A DNA stretch of 64,000 bases from CAZLCK01 sp964558235 (GTDB taxonomy: Bacteria; Actinomycetota; Coriobacteriia; Coriobacteriales; CADBOM01): positions 15,970-79,969 of the forward strand of contig CAZLCK010000001.1 in NCBI GenBank assembly GCA_964558235.1, read 5' to 3'. This document shows, one piece after another, positions 52,693 to 61,895 of this stretch (positions within the stretch are counted from its first letter, which is position 1; the number at the start of each line of letters is the position of its first letter). Below the pieces are notes generated by a model. The model had not been told where the DNA came from, ran no database searches, and saw nothing but the letters and a program-made list of their open reading frames with translations. The translations under genes were made by a program, and so were the position numbers.

Positions 52693-52721
52693 AGTATACC
52701 GTTGCAAATTTTGCCGGGCAA
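52693..52721 (-). promoter_or_regulatory. Promoter of tRNA-Gly
   Basis: On the minus strand: -35 TTGCCC (52716-52721), 17-base spacer, -10 TATACT (52693-52698), about 33 bases before the tRNA 5' end. Good sigma-70-type match and ideal spacing. Confidence 0.75.
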
Positions 52722-52799
52722 GACACAGAGCAGAAAAACGACCTCGCTGCACAGCAGCCAACAAGCAGCCAGCATTTAGCCAAAACTTTTCGTGCTCAC

Positions 52800-52860
52800 C
52801 GCAACACTAACTGCAACCTTGCAGACTTAATGCAAATGCCCACAGCTCCGTTAGTCTGCA
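52800..52860. repeat. Dispersed intergenic repeat, copy B, with inverted partner
   Basis: TAACTGCAACCTTGCAGAC (52808-52826) is the reverse complement of the repeat at 7450-7468. In addition CTTGCAGACT pairs with AGTCTGCAAG about 30 bases further, so this copy can form a hairpin. It lies between tRNA-Gly and the SGNH hydrolase gene. Confidence 0.7.
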
Positions 52861-52885
52861 AGAAGGAGGGGCTGAAAGCGAAGCA

Positions 52886-53527
52886 TTATGCGAGCATTTC
52901 CAGTACCTTTTGATGCATGGCAACAGCCACAGCAGCATGAGCCTCGCCATCTAGATGGATACCCTCATCCTTAGCAGGAGAAGCAACTTTGCCCACATCA
53001 ATAAAGCCACACCCAAAATCTTTTGCGAGATCCTCATACAGTGGTGCCAAAGCAGCAGTTCTTTCTCTAGTCTCCTCATCCGCAGGAGAATGAACAGAAG
53101 CCTCACCTAGTGGCGCAGGAGCTGCAATAAGAACTTTAGGCGGCTTTTCCGATGTATAAGAGTATGGATCTAGGGCAATTTTTACTAGCCGACTCATACC
53201 CATAGAGACATCCAATGGACTTGCCGATGTGATCGGCCTACAATCATTTGTGCCTAGCATGATTATGACAAGATCAAGAGGGCTATGGCTTTCAAGGCAT
53301 GGCTGAAAATACGGAAGACCGTTTCGTCCCACAGATACAGAGTCATCAAAGACAGTTGTGCGACCGTTTAACCCCTCTTCAATCACATAGAAATCAGGAC
53401 CAAGAAGCTGAGCAAGCCTGCCAGGCCAGCGAACATTTTGAGGATGCCTTGTTACAACACCGGTATGTATCCAGTCGGGATTTAGACCGTGAGTATTTGA
53501 GTCACCATAGCAAAGTATTGTCTTCAT
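52886..53527 (-). CDS. SGNH/GDSL hydrolase
   Basis: Esterase or acyl-hydrolase of the SGNH superfamily, 213 residues. Block I ILCYGDSNTHG (nucleophile Ser10), block II Gly in GLNGRTT, block III IIMLGTNDCR (Gly, Asn) and block V GIHLDGEAH (Asp-x-x-His type) are all present. No signal peptide, so cytoplasmic. It resembles arylesterase/acyl-transferase members of this length. ATG 53527; single gene between tRNA-Gly and tilS. Substrate unknown. Confidence 0.9.
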   Translation of the reverse strand: MKTILCYGDSNTHGLNPDWIHTGVVTRHPQNVRWPGRLAQLLGPDFYVIEEGLNGRTTVFDDSVSVGRNGLPYFQPCLESHSPLDLVIIMLGTNDCRPITSASPLDVSMGMSRLVKIALDPYSYTSEKPPKVLIAAPAPLGEASVHSPADEETRERTAALAPLYEDLAKDFGCGFIDVGKVASPAKDEGIHLDGEAHAAVAVAMHQKVLEMLA

Positions 53528-53669
53528 ATTTAGCCACCGCCTTCTGCCTATGTCATCTCTTGTATCTAACCTAGTATCTTTTCAAAGATCCATCTATAGC
53601 GTTCAAAGCATCCTGCCTAGAGAGCTTTAAAATTGTTTTAGATACCTTTTAAGATTACAGCAACACTAC

Positions 53670-55607
53670 TTAATCTATTTTGAGAACTAGCATGTTCATC
53701 GTAGATTTCTCAACCCTAAAGCATTCATCGGACAAAATGCCAACCAGCCAAACAATATGTCCCCCCACTTTCACGACTGCTAGTTCATCGCGCATGGATT
53801 TAGGTACTTTTTTGTCGATGAGCACATCAGAGATAAGCTTTGTATGCCCGTTCATGCCTAAGGGATGCAAATAGTCTCCAGGTTGTCTGTTGGTGATATT
53901 CAAGTAGAGCTGCGAGTCGGTCTCACTGTTTGTATCGAGCGAAATAGCGCGAGCAATCTTGTCGAGATCAAAAAATGCGACATCTTTGTTTGCGCATTGT
54001 TTTACATAGTCAATAGGGTTTTGTGTGAGATCGCTTTCATCTGAAGCAGCGCATCGCTTGTCGCTTACAAATTCAACAATTTGCGCAGAAAGGCGCAAGC
54101 CAACCTCGGGAATATCAAGTTCTCCAGGAACATCTAAACAGTACTCCCAATTAGAACTTTGTGTCGATTCTTTGGAAGAATTCGTAGCAGGATCACTTGC
54201 AGCAGGGTCACTCGCGGCAAAATCATTCTTAGCAGGGTCACTCGTAGCAGAATTGCTCGCATTAGGATCATTTGCAGCAAAATCATTCTTAGCAGGGTCA
54301 CTCGCATTAGGATCACTCGCAGCCTTCGTGTCAATAATCACACGTCCGTGCTCGAGATGGACATGCTTATTTCCTGGCAAGTCGAAGGAGTCCCCAACGC
54401 TAGCCTGTCCCAAGAGCATCATAGTCAAATGCTCAATATGTCCAAAAGTAGCTCGTTCGATATCGCTTAGAGCGTCTTTACAAATTTGATGCGCAAGCCT
54501 ACGCGCAATCACAAGCTCAATGTTGTCCAACTGATTTAGCTCAACTACAATTTCACCCTCTGATTTACAATTCACAGCAGCCGAATAGAGCTTTTTAACT
54601 TCACGCTCAAAAAAGGAATTTTCATCCGAAATCAAATCCATAGTTCGATTTAAGGTTTGGATTAGCGCTGGGTTTCGAGTTTGTGCTAGCGGGATTAGAC
54701 TGTTTCTTACAAAGGCTCTAAATCCATCATCTTCGTAATTCGTATGATCTTCGCGCCAATACTGAGTGCACTTGGCCTGTACGTTTTTAGACTCGCTGGA
54801 ATCTTGAGCAGGATCAGCGTCGCACTGCTCTTTATCCTTAAAACTGCCAGCACTACCTACACAGATGTGCCAACCAAGTTCATCCATGCGACTTTTTACA
54901 TAATCTCTAAGCTCATCGCGCGTGTTAGACAAAAGCGGACGCATAACATTTCCATTAATCGCCTGAATAGAAGACAGGCCGGCCGGTCCACTTCCAACAA
55001 TAGCCCTCATAAAAAATGTCTCAGCACGATCATTTGCGGTATGAGCAGTCCAGATCTGTCCGACTTCCTCATGAACCTTATGATTAGTGCAAAGCTCATT
55101 CAAAAGTTCAAAAGCAAACTTATATCTAAAATGCCTCGCAGCGTTTTCGATATTTCCATCAAAATCTTTTGCTAGCTTTTTAATATCGATCGACTTACTA
55201 ACAAAAGAGAATCTACACAACTTAGCAAGCTCTTTTACAAACAGCTCATCACCATCGGAATCCTGTCCACGTAGATTATGATTGACGTGTAAAACATTGA
55301 AGTCAAATTTGATCTGGAGTGAGTTTTCAGCAGGCTTACTCATAAGTTCTTGAAAATAGCGATTAATCTCGTAAGCTCCTAAGCACATAGCTGTTGAGTC
55401 TGAGCCGCCACTTACCATCAACACAACCGGAATGGTAGCTGGAACTGTAATTTGATCGCTAGCATCCAAGCGCGCCCCTGCGTCAGACTCTTTCGTGGCC
55501 GCAGGAATCGCATTTGTATGACAGCCATCCCAAGACCAAACGTCGCGCATCTGGAACAAAAAATCTAAGAGATCATTTGCAATCTTTGAGAGATGTCTAG
55601 ACTTCAT
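53670..55607 (-). CDS. tilS: tRNA(Ile)-lysidine synthetase with internal Asp/Ala/Asn repeats
   Basis: Modifies C34 of tRNA-Ile(CAU) to lysidine; 645 residues, much longer than usual. PP-loop SGGSDSTAMCLGAYEI near residue 65, the following LHVNHNLRGQDSDGDE, and the HTANDRAETFFMR stretch are diagnostic. The C-terminal domain includes GDYLHPLGMNGHTKL and DVLIDKKVPKSMRDELAVV. An insert of about 50 residues built of SDPAKNDFAA-like units (coded at about 54180-54330) interrupts it. Start ATG 55607 with AGGTG seven bases upstream; it overlaps the end of the DUF951 gene by 11 bases, so the two are coupled. Confidence 0.92.
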   Translation of the reverse strand: MKSRHLSKIANDLLDFLFQMRDVWSWDGCHTNAIPAATKESDAGARLDASDQITVPATIPVVLMVSGGSDSTAMCLGAYEINRYFQELMSKPAENSLQIKFDFNVLHVNHNLRGQDSDGDELFVKELAKLCRFSFVSKSIDIKKLAKDFDGNIENAARHFRYKFAFELLNELCTNHKVHEEVGQIWTAHTANDRAETFFMRAIVGSGPAGLSSIQAINGNVMRPLLSNTRDELRDYVKSRMDELGWHICVGSAGSFKDKEQCDADPAQDSSESKNVQAKCTQYWREDHTNYEDDGFRAFVRNSLIPLAQTRNPALIQTLNRTMDLISDENSFFEREVKKLYSAAVNCKSEGEIVVELNQLDNIELVIARRLAHQICKDALSDIERATFGHIEHLTMMLLGQASVGDSFDLPGNKHVHLEHGRVIIDTKAASDPNASDPAKNDFAANDPNASNSATSDPAKNDFAASDPAASDPATNSSKESTQSSNWEYCLDVPGELDIPEVGLRLSAQIVEFVSDKRCAASDESDLTQNPIDYVKQCANKDVAFFDLDKIARAISLDTNSETDSQLYLNITNRQPGDYLHPLGMNGHTKLISDVLIDKKVPKSMRDELAVVKVGGHIVWLVGILSDECFRVEKSTMNMLVLKID

Positions 55608-55812
55608 CGGATTCACCTGTGTGATCGACGTGCTTACGGTATCCCCTCTCAAAGGTCGATCGCTTCATCACTACCTTATGAGCGCACCCCATACACTTAA
55701 GCCCGATATCCATACCAACGCGTATAATCTCCCATTCAAAACACCCACACGGATGAGCTTTGCGCAAAAGCACCCGATCACCAGTATTAATATTTACGTG
55801 TTTGGCGCTCAT
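55597..55812 (-). CDS. DUF951 family protein
   Basis: Small 71-residue protein with the DUF951 pattern GDRVLLRKAHPCGCFEWEII then RVGMDIGLKCMGCAHKVVMK. The Cys residues (CGC, CMGC) may bind a metal. Such proteins are widespread in Gram-positive bacteria with no known function. ATG 55812; its 3' end overlaps tilS by 11 bases on the same strand. Confidence 0.9.
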   Translation of the reverse strand: MSAKHVNINTGDRVLLRKAHPCGCFEWEIIRVGMDIGLKCMGCAHKVVMKRSTFERGYRKHVDHTGESDEV

Positions 55813-55936
55813 GACTATATTTCACCGCCGTTGTCTTATACTCTCTTCACATAGATATTCTAATTTTTATGCCAAAACTAGTCTTGAAGTTTAAAATATT
55901 TTATATGTGAGCAGGTTTTTTAGAAAAGGGATGCTA

Positions 55937-56215
55937 ATGCAAAAAACAAACGCTGTTCTTTCCGTTCTTGGTAATGATCAAATTGGAATTGTCGCCAAAA
56001 TTTCTGCGACCCTTTACGAGTGCGGTGTCAACATTGATGACATTAGACAAACCATTCTTGGCGATCTCTTCTCTATGACTATGCTAGTAACCCTAGACGA
56101 AGAAAAGTGTCCTTTTGATAGCGTTCAAGCCAAACTGGCAGAAGACGCCAAAGTACTTGGTATGCAAATCACACTTCAGCGCAAAGACGTCTTCGATTTC
56201 ATGTATAAAATTTAG
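55937..56215 (+). CDS. ACT-domain protein, UPF0237 type
   Basis: Single ACT domain of 92 residues (AVLSVLGNDQIGIVAKISAT, then LYECGVNIDDIRQTI), a likely amino-acid-sensing regulator. Start ATG 55937 with AAAGGG six bases upstream; earlier in-frame starts are too close to that site. In many Gram-positive genomes this gene lies directly before a PFL/UPF0210 gene. Here the UPF0210 gene is on the same strand but 5.7 kb away (61896), with the activase and TetR genes between. Confidence 0.9.
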   Translation: MQKTNAVLSVLGNDQIGIVAKISATLYECGVNIDDIRQTILGDLFSMTMLVTLDEEKCPFDSVQAKLAEDAKVLGMQITLQRKDVFDFMYKI

Positions 56216-56218
56216 ACA

Positions 56219-56364
56219 CTGCTAACCCAACGTGGATAGAAAGATGCTGTTCACCCAGTGTAGACAGAGCAGGTTCTACTAACCCACTGCGAATAGAGAG
56301 ACTCTACTAGCCCACCGTCGTGGATAGGGCGGCTCTGCTATAACCCACCGTGAATAGAGCCGCC
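56219..56364. repeat. Degenerate tandem repeats with conserved loop; last unit a strong hairpin
   Basis: About five units of roughly 30 bases, each with a form of CTAACCCACCGTGGATAGAG. The last unit has perfect 9-bp arms GGCGGCTCT (56328-56336) and AGAGCCGCC (56356-56364) around the conserved loop, and probably serves as terminator for the activase gene ending at 56380. A related hairpin lies at 41961-41995. Confidence 0.75.
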
Positions 56365-56379
56365 AATTTAATGCAATAC

Positions 56380-59300
56380 TTAGGTTTCTTCTCTGGAAGA
56401 TTTTGCATCTTTCTCATTATGAGTCTTATCAAAGTTTGACTTTGCCACAGCGATCATTAGCTTAATCCTGTTGAGCTGATTTACCTCTGAAGCGCCCGGA
56501 TCATAATCGACAGCAACGATGTTCGACTCTGGATGAAGCCTGCGCAGCTCTTTGATAATGCCCTTGCCTGTCACATGATTTGGTAAACATGCAAAGGGCT
56601 GAACACAGACAATATTTGGGGTTCCGTTATGAATAAGTTCGATCATCTCAGCGGTTAAAAGCCAACCCTCGCCCATGGAATTACAAAGCGACAAGATCTT
56701 ATCAGCATACCCAGCAAGTTCATAGATATCTGCTGGCGCAGTAAATCTCTTCGACTTCCTAAGTGCATCATAGATAGGAGCACGACCAGCCTGAACAACT
56801 TTCAGTGCAATCTTTGAACCAAAGGCCGACTTCTTAGAGCGCCCAAGCTCTCGCGACTGCCAAATTGCATTGGAGATTCCATAGAGGAAAAATTCAACCA
56901 ATCCAGGCATTACTGCCTCGCAGCCCTCAGATTCAATGATATCAACTACTTGATTATTGGCCGTTGGATGGAACTTAACCAAAATCTCTCCAACAACTCC
57001 AATGCGTGGTTTGCTCCCGTCATTAACTAGCGGCAAATTATCAAAATCCTCGACGATTGCATGAACATTTTTAGAGAATCGCATCGGAGTTGACTTAGAT
57101 AGATCTTCCTTCAGGTATTCCATCCACTTTTTAAAGAGCTTATGTGCTGAACCAGGTGTTGCCTCATACGGGCGCGTGCGGAACAAGCATTGCATCAACA
57201 GGTCGCCATAGAGAAGCGCATAGCATCCGTGATATAACATCTTAGGCGAGATCTTAAAGCCAGGATTTGCTTCCTCAAGCTTCTTAAACGCAAGCGAAAT
57301 TACAGGAATATGTCCATAGCCAGCCTCTTTTAGAGCCTTTCTTATAAGCGCAATGTAATTTGTAGCCCTACATCCTCCACCTGTCTGTGTAATGATAACG
57401 GCCAGATGGTCTGTATCATATTCTCCAGACGTCACAGCCTCCATAATCTGGCCTGTAACTAAAATTGAAGGATAACAGACATCGTTATTGGCATACTTTA
57501 GACCCGCCTCAACAGCGCCGTGGTCGACAGACGGCAACACCACTAAGTTATATCCGTGGTCGTGGAAGGCTCTCTCTAAAAGTTCAAAGTGAATTGGCGC
57601 CATCTGTGGAGAGATAATGGTGTACTTAGCATCTTTCATCTCCTGAGTGTATTGCGTCTTGTTAAAGATAGTCGAGGCTCCCTTGACAAGCGTTAAACCT
57701 ACCTTAGACGCAAAGGACTTGAGCTTGTCGAGATTNNNNNNNNNNNNNNNNNNNNNNNNNNNNNNNNNNNNNNNNNNNNNNNNNNNNNNNNNNNNNNNNN
57801 NNNNNNNNNNNNNNNNNNNNNNNNNNNNNNNNNNNTATATCTTGCCTGCAGCCTCTAAAATCTCTTGAACTTGATCGGTTGTAATAGCATCAAGTCCACA
57901 ACCAAATGAGTTGAGTTGTACTAGATCCAAATTTGGAACCATCGTCACGAGCTTAGCCGATGCATAAAGCCTTGAATGAAACATCCACTGATCGATTACA
58001 CGAATCGGACGATCTGGCTTTACGAGATGCGAAACACTGTCTTCTGTAAGTACTGCCAAGCCAAAGCTTGCAATAAGCTCTGGAATCGCATGGTTGATCT
58101 CGGGATCTAAATGATAAGGTCTACCAGCTAGAACAATTCCGTGCGAGTTAGTCTTAGCAATCCAAGCCAAAACCTCCTCGCCAGCCTTGCGAATATCCTC
58201 CTTAAACCTATCGTCTTCATCCCAAGCAACCTTTACGGCCTTCTTAATCTCATCAAGAGTTGGAGGAGTTCCCTTTGCTTCGGGATGTTTACTCCAGTAC
58301 TTCTGCGAGATCTCTTCATAGAGACGTTCAGGCAAAACTTCGGGATTATCATATGGAACAAATGCTTTCAGAAAAGCCATCTTGCCATCTCTAAGCTCGT
58401 CAATATTGAGATGCAAAACCTCTGGATAACTCACAACGACTGGACAGTTGAAGTGATTTATAGCACCTGGATCTTCTTGACGTTCCCAACGGATGCATGG
58501 CATAAAGATTAAATCCACGCCCTTAGAGATCAAGTCCATGATATGTCCATGCGAAAGCTTGGCTGGGTAGCAAACATTTTCTGATGGCATCGACTCAATT
58601 CCAGCTTCATAGGTATCTTTTGTAGAAGCATCAGATAGCACAACTCTAAATCCAAGTTCGGTAAAGAAGGTATGCCAAAATGGGTAGTTCTCGTACATAT
58701 TGAGTGCGCGTGGGAGTCCAACTGTTGGACGTGTGGCCTCCTGCTCAGAAAGCGACTCATAATCGAACAATCGCTTAGTTTTATATTCGAATAGGTTTGG
58801 AACTTTAGTCTTTTTTGAAACGTTACCCGAACCTTTTTCGCAACGATTGCCGGTAATAAACCTGCGGCGTTTGCCGGTATGCTCATCAACTCCAAAGTCG
58901 TTAATCGTAAGCAGACAATGATTTGAGCAGGCCTGACAACGCGTTGTCGTATGCTTAACTTCGAGCTTCTCTAACGCTATCGGGTCCAAAATAGTGGAGC
59001 GCGAAGCAACTTTGGCAAGCTCATCATCGCTAAGCACCGACAGATCAACCGACCCAGCTTGCTCAGCGCGGTCACGAGCCAAAAGTGCAGCCCCATAAGC
59101 GCCCATAAGACCGGCAACGTCTGGCCTTACAGCCTCTTTTCCCGAAAGCATCTCGAAGGCTCTTAGAATAGCGTCGTTTAAAAATGTTCCACCTTGAACA
59201 ACAACGTGGACCCCAACTTCGTTGGCCTCTCGCAGCTTAATAACTTTAAAGAGCGCATTTTTAATAACCGAATACGAAAGTCCTGCTGAGATATCACCAA

Positions 59301-60831
59301 CAGTAGCGCCTTCTTTTTGAGCCTGCTTAACCCTCGAATTCATAAATACAGTGCAACGGCTTCCTAAATCCACAGGACCTGCTGCTTCAATCGCAGCCTT
59401 AGCAAAGTCTTGCACATTCATACCGAGCGAATCTGCAAAGGTTTCGATAAACGATCCGCATCCAGAGCTGCAGGCCTCATTTAACATAATATGTTCGATG
59501 ACTCCATCTTTAACCTGCATGCACTTCATATCCTGACCGCCAATATCGAGGATAAATTCAACCTCTGGCACCATCTCAGAAGCACCACGCAGATGTGCGA
59601 CCGTCTCTACCTCTCCAGAGTCGCAACGAAGTCCCTCTAAGAGCAGACCCTCCCCATAACCTGTAACAGTTGCATGACCAATCTTTACAACTGGTCGACC
59701 TTGGCTATCCCTTGGCAGCGTTGCATAGAGCTCAGTTACCATCTCCTTAGCCGAGCCTAAAACGTCGCCCTTGTTATTGCCATACCAAGACCTTAAGATC
59801 TCGCCAGATCTTCCAACCAAAGCAGCTTTAAAAGTTGTTGAGCCTGCATCTATCCCCAAATATGCCTCACCGCGATAAGTAGATAGATCTCCCTTTGGAA
59901 CAACATCTTTTTTATGGCGCTCACAAAATTCCTGATAATCCTCGGGTGATTCAAATAGAGGATCAAGCCTTACGACCTCATTGCCCTGAGTTTCGCCTAG
60001 ATCAGCTAGACGCTTTAGCACCTCATTGATTGTTACAAGTTCAGTACTTTCAGCTGCCATAGCAGCACCACAAGCAACAAAAAGATGTGCATTGCTTGGT
60101 TTGAGAGCATGCTCATCATCTAGATTAAGAGTGATCCTAAAGCGCTTTTCAAGCTCAGAGAGATATTGCAAAGGACCACCCAAAAAAGCGACGTAGCCTC
60201 TGATTGGACGACCACAGGCCAAACCAGAGATCGTCTGAGTTACAACCGATTGAAAAATCGAGGCAGCAATATCTTGTTTATCGGCGCCTTCGTTAAGTAG
60301 TGGCTGAACATCCGACTTAGCAAACACTCCGCAACGCGACGCAACCGGGTAGATGATCTTTGCTCCCTTTGCAAGCTCATTTAAGCCTTGCGCATCGGTA
60401 TCCAAAAGAGATGCCATTTGATCGATAAAGGCGCCTGTGCCGCCGGCACATGTACCATTCATGCGTTGCTCGATGCCCTCACCAAAATAGATTATTTTGG
60501 CATCCTCTCCACCAAGCTCAATTGCAACATCTGTCTTTGGTATAAAGACCTCAACAGCCTTTGATGATGCAACAACCTCCTGCACAAACTCCAAATTAAG
60601 CCATTGCGAAAGCAAAAGACCACCACTGCCTGTAATAGAAGCAGTCATTAAAAGATCACCATAATCTTTGGCGGCCTCGTTTAGAATCTGCGAAATTGTC
60701 GCACGGATGTCGGTATGGTGGCGCGTATAGCGAGAAAAGAGTATCTCGTTTTGGTCATCGATAATAGCTAACTTAACAGTTGTAGAACCAACATCGATCC
60801 CAATATGGAGAGCATTATTTACAGTAGACAT
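56380..60831 (-). CDS. CoA-dehydratase activase fusion (two BcrAD/BadFG ATPase domains, DUF2229, HgdB-like)
   Basis: Giant protein, about 1480 residues as placed, with a 100-N gap inside. Two ASKHA ATPase domains start HIGIDVGSTTVKLAIID (about 9) and YLGIDAGSTTFKAALVG (about 327). Each has the Gly-rich and Cys motifs of 2-hydroxyglutaryl-CoA dehydratase activators (GTCAGGTGAF; EACSSGCGSF), whose dimer binds one [4Fe-4S]. A Cys-rich link (CQACSNHCLL) and DUF2229/HgdB-like domains follow. Family members inject high-energy electrons, but the dehydratase partner is not encoded here, so the target reaction is unknown. The start overlaps the tetR 3' end region: GGAGAG precedes ATG 60831 by seven bases. 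The gap size is unknown, so the exact length is uncertain. Confidence 0.88.
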   Translation of the reverse strand: MSTVNNALHIGIDVGSTTVKLAIIDDQNEILFSRYTRHHTDIRATISQILNEAAKDYGDLLMTASITGSGGLLLSQWLNLEFVQEVVASSKAVEVFIPKTDVAIELGGEDAKIIYFGEGIEQRMNGTCAGGTGAFIDQMASLLDTDAQGLNELAKGAKIIYPVASRCGVFAKSDVQPLLNEGADKQDIAASIFQSVVTQTISGLACGRPIRGYVAFLGGPLQYLSELEKRFRITLNLDDEHALKPSNAHLFVACGAAMAAESTELVTINEVLKRLADLGETQGNEVVRLDPLFESPEDYQEFCERHKKDVVPKGDLSTYRGEAYLGIDAGSTTFKAALVGRSGEILRSWYGNNKGDVLGSAKEMVTELYATLPRDSQGRPVVKIGHATVTGYGEGLLLEGLRCDSGEVETVAHLRGASEMVPEVEFILDIGGQDMKCMQVKDGVIEHIMLNEACSSGCGSFIETFADSLGMNVQDFAKAAIEAAGPVDLGSRCTVFMNSRVKQAQKEGATVGDISAGLSYSVIKNALFKVIKLREANEVGVHVVVQGGTFLNDAILRAFEMLSGKEAVRPDVAGLMGAYGAALLARDRAEQAGSVDLSVLSDDELAKVASRSTILDPIALEKLEVKHTTTRCQACSNHCLLTINDFGVDEHTGKRRRFITGNRCEKGSGNVSKKTKVPNLFEYKTKRLFDYESLSEQEATRPTVGLPRALNMYENYPFWHTFFTELGFRVVLSDASTKDTYEAGIESMPSENVCYPAKLSHGHIMDLISKGVDLIFMPCIRWERQEDPGAINHFNCPVVVSYPEVLHLNIDELRDGKMAFLKAFVPYDNPEVLPERLYEEISQKYWSKHPEAKGTPPTLDEIKKAVKVAWDEDDRFKEDIRKAGEEVLAWIAKTNSHGIVLAGRPYHLDPEINHAIPELIASFGLAVLTEDSVSHLVKPDRPIRVIDQWMFHSRLYASAKLVTMVPNLDLVQLNSFGCGLDAITTDQVQEILEAAGKIXXXXXXXXXXXXXXXXXXXXXXXXXXXXXXXXXXNLDKLKSFASKVGLTLVKGASTIFNKTQYTQEMKDAKYTIISPQMAPIHFELLERAFHDHGYNLVVLPSVDHGAVEAGLKYANNDVCYPSILVTGQIMEAVTSGEYDTDHLAVIITQTGGGCRATNYIALIRKALKEAGYGHIPVISLAFKKLEEANPGFKISPKMLYHGCYALLYGDLLMQCLFRTRPYEATPGSAHKLFKKWMEYLKEDLSKSTPMRFSKNVHAIVEDFDNLPLVNDGSKPRIGVVGEILVKFHPTANNQVVDIIESEGCEAVMPGLVEFFLYGISNAIWQSRELGRSKKSAFGSKIALKVVQAGRAPIYDALRKSKRFTAPADIYELAGYADKILSLCNSMGEGWLLTAEMIELIHNGTPNIVCVQPFACLPNHVTGKGIIKELRRLHPESNIVAVDYDPGASEVNQLNRIKLMIAVAKSNFDKTHNEKDAKSSREET
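57736..57835. other. Assembly gap of 100 N inside the activase gene
   Basis: Exactly 100 N. The reading frame on both sides belongs to the same protein, so the gene is probably intact, but the missing length is unknown. Confidence 0.97.
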
Positions 60832-60833
60832 TA

Positions 60834-61493
60834 TTACTCTCCTTTAAGTCCATCTATCTCGATTGGCTCGCCAGGACGTAGCTCTGCCAAACCAAACATG
60901 ATTCTTGCCATCTCCTCAGAGCTTTCTACCATGTTGTCCTCTAACCACATGCGAACAATTCCAAGAGATGCTGATGCGATAAAGGCTGTGTAGTATTTAA
61001 CAAGTCTTGTGGGATTGTCCTTATATTTGTGATTTAGAATTTTGTCGACGATCGACACGCAAAGGTTGTCGATAATCATATGCTCAAAGCGAATGTCTCC
61101 CGAAGGCCCAATAAGCGCAAGCAAAAGATCGCTGTTTTCGCGCAGGTAATCAAAGAGCTTAACCAGACACTCTAAGGGGCGCTCACCAATAGAGGCATCA
61201 ACTAACTCCTCTGGTGTAACCTCTGCGATCATCGCTTCAATATCTCCAAGGCCGGCAAAAAAGTCGTCCTCAAAACAGCGAATAAGGTGATCTCTATCCT
61301 TAAAGTGGCTATAAAAAGTCGACCTGTTTAAATCAGCCCTCTCGGTAATATCGCTGACCGTAAATCCATCGAGGCCCTTCTCCTCAATCAAGTCTATTAA
61401 AGCGTTATAGATCATCTTGCGAGATCTAATAGAGCGTCTATCTTGCAGATTAACAGTTTGTAAAGACTCATCTGCAACAATTTTCTTACCCAC
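60834..61493 (-). CDS. TetR/AcrR-family transcriptional regulator
   Basis: 219-residue repressor-type protein. N-terminal helix-turn-helix (about 20-65) with FTVSDITERADLNRSTFYSHFKDRDHLI, the standard TetR pattern; the C-terminal ligand domain is not recognisable. Its stop lies two bases before the activase start, so the two genes form an operon, with tetR first. It probably controls this operon. A 21-bp near-perfect palindrome at 61718-61738 is a candidate operator. Confidence 0.92.
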   Translation of the reverse strand: MGKKIVADESLQTVNLQDRRSIRSRKMIYNALIDLIEEKGLDGFTVSDITERADLNRSTFYSHFKDRDHLIRCFEDDFFAGLGDIEAMIAEVTPEELVDASIGERPLECLVKLFDYLRENSDLLLALIGPSGDIRFEHMIIDNLCVSIVDKILNHKYKDNPTRLVKYYTAFIASASLGIVRMWLEDNMVESSEEMARIMFGLAELRPGEPIEIDGLKGE

Positions 61494-61546
61494 TTGAACA
61501 AACTCCTAAGCTGTTTATGTATATGATGTTACGCACAGGTTGTGTG

Positions 61547-61610
61547 TTAGTTGCTATTGGTGTCCCTTATTAAGGCTCTTAGCTGCTATTGGTGTCCCTC
61601 ACCAAGGTTT
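61547..61610. repeat. Two tandem 32-bp repeats upstream of tetR
   Basis: Units 61547-61578 and 61579-61610 share GCTATTGGTGTCCCT and a following AAGG, with a few differences. Located 55-115 bases upstream of the tetR start. No coding frame. Confidence 0.75.
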
Positions 61611-61717
61611 CCATATAACCACTTTTGTACTGCGCCACTCAACTTGTCGTACGTAAACTACTGCCTAATCGATATCAAAATACCAACATAAAGATGATTA
61701 ACCCACTAAATGACCGT

Positions 61718-61738
61718 TAAGCAACACAGTGTTGTTTA
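61718..61738. promoter_or_regulatory. Candidate TetR operator palindrome
   Basis: TAA-G-CAACAC-A-GTGTTG-T-TTA: 21 bp, symmetric except for one pair and the centre. It lies in the divergent region between tetR and the PFL gene, a suitable size and place for a TetR-family operator. The rest of 61494-61895 shows no gene. Confidence 0.45.
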
Positions 61739-61895
61739 GTACCAATTTTGTTATCATTGTCACACTTAACAATTCCAATATCGGTGAAAGGCAAAAAGAT
61801 ATCGCTTCTATAAAGCTAAGAATTCGCAATTACCACAGCAATTACCGCATATAATTAAGAGCGCATATTTTACTCAGCAAGAAAGTGACACAAAC

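Noticed and set aside
54025..54489. Plus-strand 154-codon frame inside tilS
   Set aside because: Arises from the repeated DNA on the other strand of the tilS insert.
56219..56364. CRISPR-like array
   Set aside because: The units are contiguous and degenerate with no unique spacers; no cas genes are in the window.
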